NCBI GenBank assembly: GCA_024276995.1
Contig: JAJRWB010000012.1
Location: forward strand, 1 to 64,000
Reading direction: 5' to 3'
From: Candidatus Eiseniibacteriota bacterium
GTDB taxonomy: Bacteria; Orphanbacterota; Orphanbacteria; Orphanbacterales; Orphanbacteraceae
DNA: 64,000 nt
How positions within the stretch are numbered: position 1 is the stretch's first letter; each line of letters starts with the position of its first letter. The translations under genes were made by a program, and so were the position numbers. Below the pieces are notes generated by a model. The model saw nothing but the letters and a program-made list of their open reading frames with translations, made no database searches and had not been told where the DNA came from. Below are positions 29,349-38,479 of the stretch, piece after piece.

Positions 29349-30766
29349 ACGCGGATTCCCAGGGCGCGGAGGAAGGCCTGCTGCTTGATGTCCGTCTCGG
29401 CGAACTCCATCGACGGGTCGGAATCATGGACGATTCCCGCCCCGGCGTAGAGCCAGGTACTCTTGCCTCGAACGAGACCGCACCGGAGGGCGACGGCGAA
29501 CTCCCCGTCGCCCGCACCGTCGAACCATCCCACCGGCCCGGCGTACCACCCACGCGGGTCGGGTTCGTTCCGGACGATCCACTCGATCGCTTTTTCGGTG
29601 GGCACGCCCCCCACCGAAGGGGTCGGGTGGAGCACCGAGAGAAGATCGAGCACGTGCCGTCGTTCGCTTAGCTCGGCGGCGATCGGCGTGTGCAGGTGCA
29701 TCACGTGGCGGAGTTTCACCACGCGCGGCCGGTCGGGGATCTCGAGAGCGGCGGAGAGCGGTGTGAGGCGACGGCGGATCGAGTCGACCACGATGGCATG
29801 CTCGGCGCGATCCTTGGCGCTCCCCATAAGAACGTCGGCCGGTTCCCGGCGTCCCGGTTTGCCGATGTCGTTCTTCACCCCGATCGACCCGGCGAGAGCT
29901 TCGGTGCGTACGATCCGTCCCTCTTTCCGGACGAGCCGTTCCGGCGTGGCGCCGAGAAACGTCGATCGCCCCGGCCTAAAGGCGAAGCGGTAGCACTCGG
30001 GATAGGCGCCGGCGAGGCGGGAGAGGAGCGTGGGGATGTCGATGGGGAAATCGAGCTTCGCCTCGGTGAGCCGGGCAGCCACGATTTTCGTGAACTCTCC
30101 CGATGCGATGGCGTCGCGAATCGTTTCGACCATCTCGATCCATCGCGTCTCTTCCATCTGGCGAAGCGCCGCGTCGCCCGAATCGATTCGTACCGGCGCG
30201 CCGACGCCGCCGGCGCACAGGCGGCAGATCCGTTCGTACTCGGCGAGGAGCCGGGCCCTCGCGTCCCGGTCGTTGCCGTGAAAGGCGCAGCTGAGCGTCG
30301 CGCCCGCGCCGTCTTCGCGGTAGATCCATCGGGGAAGATAGAAGGCGCAATCGCCGAACTCGGTCCATGGCTCGCGCCGCGCGTTCCCCCCGGCGAAGGC
30401 GAGCCCCCCGAAGAGGGCGGGCGAAACCGGCGCCGTACCGGGGAAACAGAACGTTTCGATCGAGCCAAAGAGCCGATCCGCCCGGCGGCGGAGTTCTTCG
30501 ACGCGGTTCTTTCCCGACGTGCGGATCGTCTCCACCGCGCCGTATCCGGCCGCGGTCCCCCCTTCCGGCGGAGTCCAGAAGAATGCAGGCTCCGCCCCCT
30601 CGAGAAGGGCGATGCCGCCGTCCGTTCCCCCTTCCGCCGGAACGGTGATCATCTCGACGCCCCGTCCGGACGTTTCTCCCCGGAGGTGCTCGGCGAGGTA
30701 CCGGGCGACACGGCGGCGTCGATCGCCCCGGGCGGGGGCGGTGCTTGTCGATTCAACACGGCTCAA
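29345..30766 (-). CDS. menF: Isochorismate synthase (MenF)
   Basis: A 473-residue chorismate-utilising enzyme that isomerises chorismate to isochorismate, the first committed step of menaquinone synthesis. Conserved blocks are GEFTKIVAAR, FLGATPERLV, TEALAGS, HPTPSVGGVP and the C-terminal YAGAGIVHDSDP. The frame is open to a TTG at 30820, but the predicted promoter (30833-30862) would start the transcript about there; TTG 30766, seven bases after AGGGGAG, is preferred. It is first in a seven-gene operon, menFDHBACE. The thioesterase MenI and methyltransferase MenG/UbiE are not present here. Confidence 0.92.
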   Translation of the reverse strand: MSRVESTSTAPARGDRRRRVARYLAEHLRGETSGRGVEMITVPAEGGTDGGIALLEGAEPAFFWTPPEGGTAAGYGAVETIRTSGKNRVEELRRRADRLFGSIETFCFPGTAPVSPALFGGLAFAGGNARREPWTEFGDCAFYLPRWIYREDGAGATLSCAFHGNDRDARARLLAEYERICRLCAGGVGAPVRIDSGDAALRQMEETRWIEMVETIRDAIASGEFTKIVAARLTEAKLDFPIDIPTLLSRLAGAYPECYRFAFRPGRSTFLGATPERLVRKEGRIVRTEALAGSIGVKNDIGKPGRREPADVLMGSAKDRAEHAIVVDSIRRRLTPLSAALEIPDRPRVVKLRHVMHLHTPIAAELSERRHVLDLLSVLHPTPSVGGVPTEKAIEWIVRNEPDPRGWYAGPVGWFDGAGDGEFAVALRCGLVRGKSTWLYAGAGIVHDSDPSMEFAETDIKQQAFLRALGIRV

Positions 30767-30832
30767 CTGAGGACTCCCCTGGCGACTCCCGGTCGGTCGC
30801 ACGGCGTAACATACTGTCAACGGCGCGGTTGC

Positions 30833-30862
30833 AGTATATCAAGGCGTCCTTCCCACTGTCTA
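30833..30862 (-). promoter_or_regulatory. Promoter of the men operon
   Basis: On the minus strand TAGACA (30857-30862) and TATACT (30833-30838) are separated by 18 bases. The start TTG 30766 is about 60 bases downstream of the predicted transcript start. Confidence 0.55.
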
Positions 30863-30926
30863 CGGCCGGGAGAAGTCTATCACTTCGCCGCCGCGCATCC
30901 CGGGCGATTTTCCGACGCCGATCGGT

Positions 30927-30932
30927 TATAAT
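30927..30932 (+). promoter_or_regulatory. -10 element upstream of the sulfotransferase gene
   Basis: A consensus TATAAT; the -35 region is weak. The leader before ATG 31013 contains a six-base-pair hairpin, GGGACC (30967-30972) with GGTCCC (30981-30986), ahead of the Shine-Dalgarno GGAGGAG. Confidence 0.45.
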
Positions 30933-31012
30933 CGTGATCTGAATTCGCCGTTGGAGGAACGATTCCGGGACCCCCCGCGCGGTCCCGCCAGCCAGGAAGG
31001 TATGGAGGAGAG

Positions 31013-31633
31013 ATGATTTCGTTTTTCAAGAAGCTGTTCGGCGGCGGCTACGGCATGCCGATCTATGTGATTTCGGGCCTCCCGCGGTCGGGCACGTCGA
31101 TGGCGATGAAAATGCTGGATGCCGGAGGTCTCGGTACCGTCGTCGACGGGCGGCGCACCGCCGACGACGACAACCCGAAGGGGTATTTCGAAGATGAGCG
31201 GGTGAAACATCTCCACGAAGACAAGGACAAGTCGTGGGTGAAAGAGGCGCGGGGGAAGGTGATCAAGGTGATCAGTTTTCTTCTCAAGGAACTGCCCGAC
31301 GAAAACTTCTACAAGGTGGTATTTCTCCGGCGCGATCTCGACGAGGTTCTCGCGTCGCAGAACAAGATGCTCGTGAACCGCGGGGAGAAATCGGAAACCC
31401 CCGACGAACGGATGAAAGAGTTATACGCCACCCACCTCCAGCAGGTGGAGAACCTTCTTTCGGTGAGGCCGAACTACGAGGTTCTCTATCTTCACTATAC
31501 TTCCATCCTGAAGGATCCTCTCGAAAACGCGAAGAAGATGAAGGCCTTTCTCGGGCTCGATCTCGACGTGAACGCCATGGCCGGCGTCGTGGATCCCGAT
31601 CTGTACAGGAACAGGAAAGAAGCGAAGGCCTGA
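31013..31633 (+). CDS. Sulfotransferase-family P-loop protein
   Basis: A 206-residue protein. The 5'-phosphosulfate loop is VISGLPRSGTSMAMKML (about 19-35), and a second element, VFLRRDLDEVLASQ, matches the 3'-phosphate-binding region. These mark PAPS-dependent sulfotransferases. It is shorter than many, but of the length seen in small bacterial members. ATG 31013 follows GGAGGAG. It opens the large glycan locus, so sulfation of a surface glycan is the likely job. PAPS synthesis genes are not visible here. Some proteins of this fold are not sulfotransferases. Confidence 0.72.
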   Translation: MISFFKKLFGGGYGMPIYVISGLPRSGTSMAMKMLDAGGLGTVVDGRRTADDDNPKGYFEDERVKHLHEDKDKSWVKEARGKVIKVISFLLKELPDENFYKVVFLRRDLDEVLASQNKMLVNRGEKSETPDERMKELYATHLQQVENLLSVRPNYEVLYLHYTSILKDPLENAKKMKAFLGLDLDVNAMAGVVDPDLYRNRKEAKA

Positions 31634-31760
31634 GCCGCGCCCGGCGGGGAGTCGCCGTTCCCGGCGGGTGCGGCCTTTCCCCTTTCCGGTCGGCGCGGCG
31701 ATCTTCGTTCGTCGGGATTTTGCCGGCACCGGCGACCCCGCAAGCGAGGAGACCATACAG

Positions 31761-33263
31761 GTGCCGATGACCCGATCGGATTCCCTATGGATACGCAGGA
31801 AGACCGCCGAGGGAACGGCGTGGATCGTGCTTTCCAGCGGGAGCCGCAAGGCGGTCGGGTTTCTCTCGAGCATCGTGCTCGCCCGGGTTCTCTACCCATC
31901 CGACTTCGGCCTGATCGCCATGGCGAACGTCGTGATCGCCCTTTTGGGCGTGTTCGACGGCTTCGGCGTCGCCGCGTTCCTTGTCTACAAGGGGGACGAA
32001 GGACGGGCGCACCACAACACGGCTTTCTGGATGAGCATCGCCCTCGGCACGTTTCTCACGGCGATCACCTGGTTCGCGGCGCCCCTCGCCGCGGCGGCAT
32101 ACGGCAACGCGGAGATCGGACCGATCCTGAGGGCGCTCAGTTTCGTCTTCCTCTTCGGTTCGTTCAGCCCGGTGCACCGTGCGCAGCTGCGCCGCGAAAT
32201 GCGCTTCGCCGAGCTTTCCCGGAGGAATGTCGGCCTCGCCCTCGCCTCGTCGCTCATCACCGTGGCGCTCGCCCTTTCCGGGTTCGGCGTCTGGAGTTTC
32301 GTCGTCCCCGCCCTCATCCGTCCGCTGGCGGGAACGGTGATCTTCTGGAAGCTCTCCCCCTGGCGACCCCGCCTGCGTTTCCACGATCCCCACCTCCGGG
32401 AAATCATCTCGTACGGTCGGTTCGTCGTGGGAACCGACTTGGTCGAAATGGCGCTCCGCTACGCCGATTTCCTGCTCATCGGGCATCTGCTCGGGGCGGC
32501 GGCGCTCGGCGTGTACAGCTTCGCCTACTTCTCCGCCGTGGCGCTCTCCGGTTACGTCGAAGAACTGTGCCGCTTCGTCGCCTTCCCGGTGGTGGCGAGT
32601 CTCCGCGCGGACCGGGAAGAGCTCGAAAACTGGGGGCGCCAGTTCCTCCGCGCCCTTTCGCTTCTCGTCTTCCCGGTACTCGCCGGGCAGTTGGTCGTAG
32701 CGAGAGACTACATTCTCGTTCTCTACGGCGAACGCTGGGCGGAGGCGATCGGCCCGTTCCGTATTCTCCTCCTTCTCGGGCTGTTCACCGCTTTCGCCCG
32801 CCCGGCGGTGCCGATGCTCCGCGCGGCGGGAAGGCCGGAACTTCCTTTCCGGATCACCCTGGTCACCCTTCCTCTTCTCGTCGCCCTCCTCTGGTTCACG
32901 GTGCCGGGCGGCGTCGAGGCGGCGGCGCTCACCGTGGGCCTCGTTCTCGGCGCATCCCGTGTGGGGATGTTGCTCCTGGCGATGAAGACACTCGGGCTGT
33001 CGCTTCGCCGGGTTCTTCGCGAAGGCCTCCCGTCGGCGACGGCGGCCGCCGTCTTCTGCGTGATCCTGGTCGCGGCCGATCGGTCGATCGTGCGCGTGGC
33101 GGCATCCCCGCTCCTTCGACTGCTCTTCGAGGTTCCCGTCGGCGCGGCGATCTATTTCGCGGTGCTGGCGCTCTTCTTCCCCGCGACGCTGCGTTGGGGT
33201 GCGGAGAGGGTCGCTTCCCTCCTGCCCGGAAGATCCGCCGCCGCGGGAGGGTCGCTCCGATGA
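31761..33263 (+). CDS. Polysaccharide flippase, MOP/Wzx type, second copy
   Basis: A 500-residue polytopic protein starting LWIRRKTAEGTAWIVLSSGSRKAVGFL, then LARVLYPSDFGLIAMANVVIALLGVFD, the same family layout as the flippase at 17344-18879. GTG 31761 is chosen because GAGGAG lies about ten bases upstream; ATG 31767 is an alternative. It would export a lipid-linked oligosaccharide made by the transferases encoded downstream. Its TGA overlaps the ATG of the radical SAM gene. Confidence 0.87.
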   Translation: MPMTRSDSLWIRRKTAEGTAWIVLSSGSRKAVGFLSSIVLARVLYPSDFGLIAMANVVIALLGVFDGFGVAAFLVYKGDEGRAHHNTAFWMSIALGTFLTAITWFAAPLAAAAYGNAEIGPILRALSFVFLFGSFSPVHRAQLRREMRFAELSRRNVGLALASSLITVALALSGFGVWSFVVPALIRPLAGTVIFWKLSPWRPRLRFHDPHLREIISYGRFVVGTDLVEMALRYADFLLIGHLLGAAALGVYSFAYFSAVALSGYVEELCRFVAFPVVASLRADREELENWGRQFLRALSLLVFPVLAGQLVVARDYILVLYGERWAEAIGPFRILLLLGLFTAFARPAVPMLRAAGRPELPFRITLVTLPLLVALLWFTVPGGVEAAALTVGLVLGASRVGMLLLAMKTLGLSLRRVLREGLPSATAAAVFCVILVAADRSIVRVAASPLLRLLFEVPVGAAIYFAVLALFFPATLRWGAERVASLLPGRSAAAGGSLR

Positions 33264-34285
33264 TCGGTTTCATAAGGGACTTGCTCGCATGGCGGTGCGT
33301 GGCGCGGGCGTATCGGAAAGGGAGGGTGAACCTTCCCTACCCGCCGCTGGAGCTGTGGATCGAGCCGACGAACCGGTGCAACCTGCGGTGCGGAAAATGT
33401 CCCCACGCGGCGGGGCTCCGCCGGGAGGCGGGAATCATGGAGATCGACCTTTACAGGAAGGTGATCGACGAGATCGCCGGCCGTACGAGGCTCGTCAGTT
33501 TTCATCTCGGCGGCGAATCGCTTCTCGTGAACGATCTACCCGACCGGATCGCCTACGCGGTCCGGCGGGGCTTGAAAACGGTGCTTCACACCAACGCTCT
33601 TTTGCTGAAGGGGGAGCGCGTCGAGGGGGTGATCGATTCGGGGCTTCACCGGCTTTCGATCAGCGTGGACGGCGAAGATGAGGTCTCGTATCGCGACGCC
33701 ATGGGAGGGGGGGATTTCAATGCGCTCAAAGCCAATGTGGACCGTTTTCTCGCGGCCCGCGGGAAGAGGAGAGATCCGGTCGTTACCCTGCGCGTGACCC
33801 GTCCCTCGCCCGATCGGTTCGATCGTCCCGGGGAAACGCCGCTGGCGCGGTGGGGAGCCGACTTTCTCCAGGTGGTGGATCCCCACGTGTGGAGCGGGAC
33901 CGACGCGGCGCGCCGGCGCGGCCTCGGTCTTGGCCTGGGAGGGCCGCTCTCCGCGTGCGCACGGATCTGGTACGGCATGGGAATCCTGTGGGATGGAACG
34001 GCGGTGCCCTGCTGCATGGACATGGAAGGGGAGAAGCCGGTGGGAGACGTGAGGGAGGAGCGTGTGGAGGAGGTTTGGAACAGCGCCGCCATGGTAGAAC
34101 TGAGAAGGCGTCACGTCGAGGGGCGTTTCGACGGCATCGGCATCTGTTCCGGTTGCGACGAGCTTCGTCTTCCCGGCCCGCACGGGGTGGTGGTGGAGGC
34201 GAAGAACCGGGCCAAGGAAAAGGCACGGCGGTTCGCGCCCCGTCTCTTTTCGCGACACGGCGACGTCCGGGGAGGAGGCGATTGA
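33260..34285 (+). CDS. Radical SAM/SPASM protein, glycan-locus copy 1
   Basis: A 341-residue radical SAM enzyme. The [4Fe-4S] cluster motif is C40-x3-C44-x2-C47 in EPTNRCNLRCGKCPHA. Substrate-side features are SFHLGGESLL and LSISVDGEDE. The C-terminal SPASM-like region carries further cysteines: SACARIWYGMG, the AVPCCMDMEG pair and GICSGCDEL, enough for one auxiliary cluster. Members in surface-glycan loci are often annotated as SPASM proteins of unknown substrate; sugar or carrier modification is possible. Coupled to the flippase by ATGA and to the GT2 gene by TTGA. Confidence 0.85.
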   Translation: MIGFIRDLLAWRCVARAYRKGRVNLPYPPLELWIEPTNRCNLRCGKCPHAAGLRREAGIMEIDLYRKVIDEIAGRTRLVSFHLGGESLLVNDLPDRIAYAVRRGLKTVLHTNALLLKGERVEGVIDSGLHRLSISVDGEDEVSYRDAMGGGDFNALKANVDRFLAARGKRRDPVVTLRVTRPSPDRFDRPGETPLARWGADFLQVVDPHVWSGTDAARRRGLGLGLGGPLSACARIWYGMGILWDGTAVPCCMDMEGEKPVGDVREERVEEVWNSAAMVELRRRHVEGRFDGIGICSGCDELRLPGPHGVVVEAKNRAKEKARRFAPRLFSRHGDVRGGGD

Positions 34286-35208
34286 ACTCGGGCCGGCAAG
34301 AAGGGACGCGGCCGTTCATCGCCGTGCTGATCACCACGAGAAACCGGCGGTCGATCCTGGAAAGGACGCTCTCCCGTCTCTTTCGGAACGAGCCCCCCCC
34401 GGGGGGATTCGAGGTGGTGGTGACCGACGACGGGTCGGAGGACGGGACGGCACCGTTCCTCGCGAAGGTTCACCCGCCGGGCCATGTTCGATACCGGTTC
34501 GTATCGATCCCTCGCGCCGGCACCGGAACGGGGTTCAACACGGCGGCCGCCGCGGCCGAGGCCGACCATTTCCTCTTTCTCGGCGACGACGCATTCGTCC
34601 CCCGCGATCTCGTGGCGGCGCACGCGCAAAGGTTGCGCGAACTCGACGACCGACGCACCGCGGTCTCGGGGAGGGTGGAGTGGAGCCGCGACCTTCCGCC
34701 GTCCCGCTTCCGCGATTGGCTCGGGAAGGGGATCATTCACCGCCACCCGCCCGGGAGGCGCGCCCGGTTCGCGCCGGCGCGACATTTCTTCACCCTCAAC
34801 GCCTCGATCCACCGGTGGTTGTGGGAGAGGGCCGGCGGATTCCCGGAAGATGTGCCGTCGTGGATCGATACGCTCTTCGCTTTTCGCGCGTCGTCGCACG
34901 GCATGAGGCTATTCTACGACCCCGCCGTGGTGGTCGAACACCACCACGCCTGGACGAAGGAGGCGTTTTGCGCGCGGCGCTACGAGAAGGGGAGGATCGC
35001 CGCGCGCCTTCTCGATTCGTCGCCCCGGTTCGCCGACTTCGTCGAAATCCCCCGGCCCGGGAGGTGGAGAACCGTCATGAGAACAATGAGCCGGTTCGTC
35101 GCGGGACCGGCGGGCGCGCTCGGCGTTCGGGCGGTGGAGGATTGGTGTTTCGCCCATGAAATCAACGGGGCGTTCGTGAAGGGCTATCTCGAGGCGGGCG
35201 GGAAATAG
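34282..35208 (+). CDS. Glycosyltransferase, GT2 (GT-A fold)
   Basis: A 308-residue GT-A enzyme. Donor-binding VLITTRNRRSILERTL and VVTDDGSEDGT are followed by the DxD-like FLFLGDDAFVPRDL. The acceptor half has FFTLNASIHRWLWERAGGFPED and DTLFAFRASSHG. The start TTG 34282 overlaps the radical SAM stop; GGAGGAGG lies only three bases upstream, which is close. The stop TAG shares one base with the next GTG. Sugar and acceptor are unknown. Confidence 0.82.
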   Translation: MNSGRQEGTRPFIAVLITTRNRRSILERTLSRLFRNEPPPGGFEVVVTDDGSEDGTAPFLAKVHPPGHVRYRFVSIPRAGTGTGFNTAAAAAEADHFLFLGDDAFVPRDLVAAHAQRLRELDDRRTAVSGRVEWSRDLPPSRFRDWLGKGIIHRHPPGRRARFAPARHFFTLNASIHRWLWERAGGFPEDVPSWIDTLFAFRASSHGMRLFYDPAVVVEHHHAWTKEAFCARRYEKGRIAARLLDSSPRFADFVEIPRPGRWRTVMRTMSRFVAGPAGALGVRAVEDWCFAHEINGAFVKGYLEAGGK

Positions 35209-36344
35209 TGCGAAAGCGTATCATCATTCTCAGCGACCAGGAAGAGATCACCGGTGGGATGGAAACGGGCCTGCTCGAGCTCGCCGGGATGATCGACACG
35301 GACCGCTTCGACTTGACGGTCGCCGCGCCCGCCGGGGCATTCCTTGAGGAGGCCTCCGCCGTGGCCCGGACCGTCCGCATTTCCGCGGCGCCCTTCGAGT
35401 CGAAAGGCGCCGTCCGGGCACTGCTCCGGCTTCTCCGGGATGGACGGCGAATCGGTCGCGAATTGGCCTCCTCGCTCGGCGATCCCCCGGTCGACCTCGT
35501 GCACACCGGGTCGTTCGGCGCCCACCTTCTCGGCGCCGTCGCCGTCCGCGACCTTCGCGCTTCCCTCGTGTGGGACGTGGAGGACTTCTACGACCATCCC
35601 TTCGAGCGGTTCCTCTTCTCGGCGCTGTCGCGAACGACGAGGGTGAGCGCCTTCTTCCTCGGCCCGGAGACGGAGGCGCGGTTTCCGGCGGCGAGACTCC
35701 TCCGAAGACGCACCGTGCCCGGCGGCGTCGACGCGGAGCGCTTTTCCCCGGGCGGCGAGGGTTCCACCGTGCGCGCCGAGCTGGAGATCCCCCCCGGCGC
35801 GGAGGTGGTCGGGTTTCTCGGACAGCTGATTCCGAGGAAGCGCCCCGCCGAGCTGATCGAAGCCGCGGCGGACCTGCGCCGGCTTCGCCCGTCGCTCCAC
35901 CTGGTCATCGCGGGGGGCGACTCTCCCCGGTTCGTGCGGTACGCCGCCGACCTGCGGACCCTCGCGGAGCGGGCGGGGCGGTGGGTGCACCTGGCGGGAC
36001 GGCGAGGGGACATGGAGAGGGTGCTGCGCGCCATGGACGTTCTCGTCTTTCCCAGCCGGATCGAGCCTTTCGGGCGCGTGATGCTCGAAGCGCTCGCCGC
36101 CGGCGTCCCGGTGGTCGCGCCTCCCTCGTCGGGCGCCGCGCTCTCCGTGGGAAGGGGGCTGTTCGTGAGCGCCGGCGACCGATCCGTCGCGGGGCTCGTG
36201 GAGGCGATCGCGTCGCTCCTTGCCGATGCCGACAGGCGCCGTCGTCTCGCCGAAGCGGGGCGACGGGTGGTAAGGGAGAAGTTCTCCGCCGTCGCGAGGG
36301 CCCGCAATGTGGAATTGTTTTATGAGGAAGTCATCGATGGCTGA
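35208..36344 (+). CDS. Glycosyltransferase GT4
   Basis: A 378-residue GT-B protein. EITGGMETGLLELA near the N-terminus is the acceptor-side glycine loop, VVGFLGQLIPRKRPAELIEAA starts the donor domain, and FPSRIEPFGRVMLEALAAGVPVVAP is the donor-binding E-x7-E region. GTG 35208 overlaps the previous TAG by one base. The C-terminus overlaps the next GT4 by 8 bases. Confidence 0.83.
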   Translation: MRKRIIILSDQEEITGGMETGLLELAGMIDTDRFDLTVAAPAGAFLEEASAVARTVRISAAPFESKGAVRALLRLLRDGRRIGRELASSLGDPPVDLVHTGSFGAHLLGAVAVRDLRASLVWDVEDFYDHPFERFLFSALSRTTRVSAFFLGPETEARFPAARLLRRRTVPGGVDAERFSPGGEGSTVRAELEIPPGAEVVGFLGQLIPRKRPAELIEAAADLRRLRPSLHLVIAGGDSPRFVRYAADLRTLAERAGRWVHLAGRRGDMERVLRAMDVLVFPSRIEPFGRVMLEALAAGVPVVAPPSSGAALSVGRGLFVSAGDRSVAGLVEAIASLLADADRRRRLAEAGRRVVREKFSAVARARNVELFYEEVIDG

Positions 36345-37521
36345 TTCTCTTCGAATCGCGGTGCACCACAATCTCGCCGAGGGAGGCGCCCTTCGGGCGC
36401 TCCGGCAATTCGTCTCCGCGCTGGAGGCCCGGCACTACGTGACGTGGGCGCTCCTCGACGGGAGGGGGAAGAGGGTTGGGATTCATTCGGATGCGAAGTT
36501 TCTTTCGCTTCCCGGAGACGGCACGCTCCACTACCTTCACAAGGTCGCCGACCTGTGGAATCTCCGCGAGGCGGACCGGGCGGCGCGGCGTCTCGCGCAG
36601 GCGATCGACGCCGGCGGCTTCGACATCGTGTTTCTCCACCCCTGCCGCTTCGGCCAGGCGCCCTCCCTGCTCCGGTACGTGAGAACGCCGTCGATCTACT
36701 ACTGTAATGAACCGCTCCGGCTCTACCGGGAGGCGATTCCCTTCGAGGATGGTGCTTCGCGCGCCCTCGCTTTCCGTGCGGGACGGGCCATCTTCGCGCC
36801 CGTGGGCAGGATGTTGAACCGCCGGGACCGCTTCCTCGCCCGCCGGGCGTCGCTCCTGTTGACGAACAGCACTTTCTCGGCACGTGCCGTCGAGGATGCG
36901 TATCGCCGCGAAGCGGTGGTGGTCTCCCCGGGCGTCGACACAGACTCCTTTCATCCCGGCGGGAAAACCGATCGGCCCCCTTACCTGCTTTCCGTCGGAA
37001 AACTCGTCGAGAGGAAGGGACACTACCTGGCCGTCCGGTTCGTCGCCGCTCTTCCACCGGCGAGGCGCCTTCCGCTCGTGGTGGCCGGCTTCCCCGCGGG
37101 GCGGCCGTTTCGAAAGCGTCTCGCGGCGCTCGCCGCGGATAGGGGCGTCGATTTGAGGATCCGGACGAACGTTGACGACGGGGAGCTGGCCGACCTTTAC
37201 AGGAACGCGCGGCTTACGTTTTCTCTCTCCCGCGGCGAACCGCTCGGCCTGGCGGCGCTCGAATCGCAGGCGTGCGGCACACCCGTCGTCGCCCTCGACG
37301 AAGGAGGACACCGCGAGACGGTGGCCGCCGGCGTCACGGGGGTTCTCGTCGATGCCGACCCGGCGCGGTCCGCCGGCGAAATCGGCGCGCTACTCGGCGA
37401 CCGTTCCCGCCTTTTCGCCATGGGAAAGGCGGGGAGGAGGATGATGGAAGAGAAGTGGAGTGTCGCCGCGGCCGGAAGTCGGCTGCTGGCGGAAGTGGAG
37501 AGGTTCGTCGATGAGAACTGA
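36337..37521 (+). CDS. Glycosyltransferase GT4
   Basis: A 394-residue GT-B enzyme starting at ATG 36337 after GAGGAAG. The N-domain has VHHNLAEGGALRAL, a GGA acceptor loop; the C-domain has LLSVGKLVERKGHYLAVRFV and the donor motif FSLSRGEPLGLAALESQACGTPVVA. An earlier ATG at 36307 has no ribosome-binding site and lies inside the previous gene. The gene overlaps both neighbours. Confidence 0.83.
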   Translation: MADSLRIAVHHNLAEGGALRALRQFVSALEARHYVTWALLDGRGKRVGIHSDAKFLSLPGDGTLHYLHKVADLWNLREADRAARRLAQAIDAGGFDIVFLHPCRFGQAPSLLRYVRTPSIYYCNEPLRLYREAIPFEDGASRALAFRAGRAIFAPVGRMLNRRDRFLARRASLLLTNSTFSARAVEDAYRREAVVVSPGVDTDSFHPGGKTDRPPYLLSVGKLVERKGHYLAVRFVAALPPARRLPLVVAGFPAGRPFRKRLAALAADRGVDLRIRTNVDDGELADLYRNARLTFSLSRGEPLGLAALESQACGTPVVALDEGGHRETVAAGVTGVLVDADPARSAGEIGALLGDRSRLFAMGKAGRRMMEEKWSVAAAGSRLLAEVERFVDEN

Positions 37522-38479
37522 CCCTCGTGTCGAAGTGGTGGTGGTCAATCGGAACGGCCGCCCTCACCTGGCGAAATGCCTGCGCTCTCTCCGGGACCAG
37601 GAGTACGGTCGTTTCGGCGTGGTCGTGGTGGACAACGATTCGAGCGACGGGTCGAGGGAAGAGGTGGCCCGCGACTTTCCCGAATTCAGGCGGATCCACC
37701 TCGGGCGCAACCGCGGTTTCGGTGCGGCGGTGAACGCCGGTTTCGCATCGGTCGACGCGGATTACTACGCCCTCCTCAACAGCGACGCCGAGGCGCCGAG
37801 GAACTGGATCCGTGCGCTGGTCGAAGAAGCGGCGAAGAGGCGCGGCATCGGCATGGTGGCGTGCGACATCGTCGAGGGAGGCGCCGGTGGGGGGCGCGTC
37901 TCATCGGGGCTCACGGTGAGCCGCGACGGCTTCGCCCTTCTTCGGTGGAACGATCTCGAAGACGCGCCCCTCCTCGGGCCGAGCGGCGCGGCGGCCCTCT
38001 ACGCGGCGCCCCTCATCGACGGCACCGGCGGGTTCGAAGAGAACTACTTCCTGTACTACGAAGACGCCGACCTCGCTATGCGCGCCCGTCTTCTCGGCTG
38101 GGAGTGCGCCCACGCCGCGTCCGCGCCCGTTCGCCACGTCCATTCCGCCTCGGCCGGAAAGGATCGACGCGGGAAGAGAAGGCTTCTCCACCGGAATCGT
38201 CTCGAGTTCATCGCCCGATGCTGGCCGCGCCCCCTTCTTCTCGCCCACGCGCACTGGATCGTCCTGGGCGAGGCGGGGGCCCTCGCCTACTCTCTCCTGC
38301 GCGCTCGCCCGGTTGAGTTCGCCCGGAACCTCGCCGATCTCGCCGCCGTCGCGATCCGGCTTCCGGCGCTTCGCCGCCGCGCCGCTTCGATCCCCGTCCG
38401 TGCCGCGCCGCCGCGACTCTGGCCGCGGAGCGGCGGGATTTCCATCCTTCGCCGACGACTCCCGGGGAGGAAACCGTGA
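37511..38479 (+). CDS. Glycosyltransferase GT2, rhamnosyltransferase-like
   Basis: A 322-residue GT-A transferase. VVVNRNGRPHLAKCLRSL, VVVDNDSSDGS, GRNRGFGAAVNAGF and YYALLNSDAE with the DxD position are the pattern of rhamnosyl- and galactofuranosyl-type GT2 proteins. The acceptor motif is ENYFLYYEDADLAMRARLLGW. The C-terminal 60 residues are basic and partly hydrophobic and may contact the membrane. ATG 37511 overlaps the preceding gene by 11 bases. Confidence 0.87.
   Translation: MRTDPRVEVVVVNRNGRPHLAKCLRSLRDQEYGRFGVVVVDNDSSDGSREEVARDFPEFRRIHLGRNRGFGAAVNAGFASVDADYYALLNSDAEAPRNWIRALVEEAAKRRGIGMVACDIVEGGAGGGRVSSGLTVSRDGFALLRWNDLEDAPLLGPSGAAALYAAPLIDGTGGFEENYFLYYEDADLAMRARLLGWECAHAASAPVRHVHSASAGKDRRGKRRLLHRNRLEFIARCWPRPLLLAHAHWIVLGEAGALAYSLLRARPVEFARNLADLAAVAIRLPALRRRAASIPVRAAPPRLWPRSGGISILRRRLPGRKP

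Noticed and set aside
31787-33259. Long plus-strand open frame upstream of the first radical SAM gene
   Set aside because: Overlaps the flippase in another frame and has Arg/Pro/Gly-rich noise typical of high-GC shadows.
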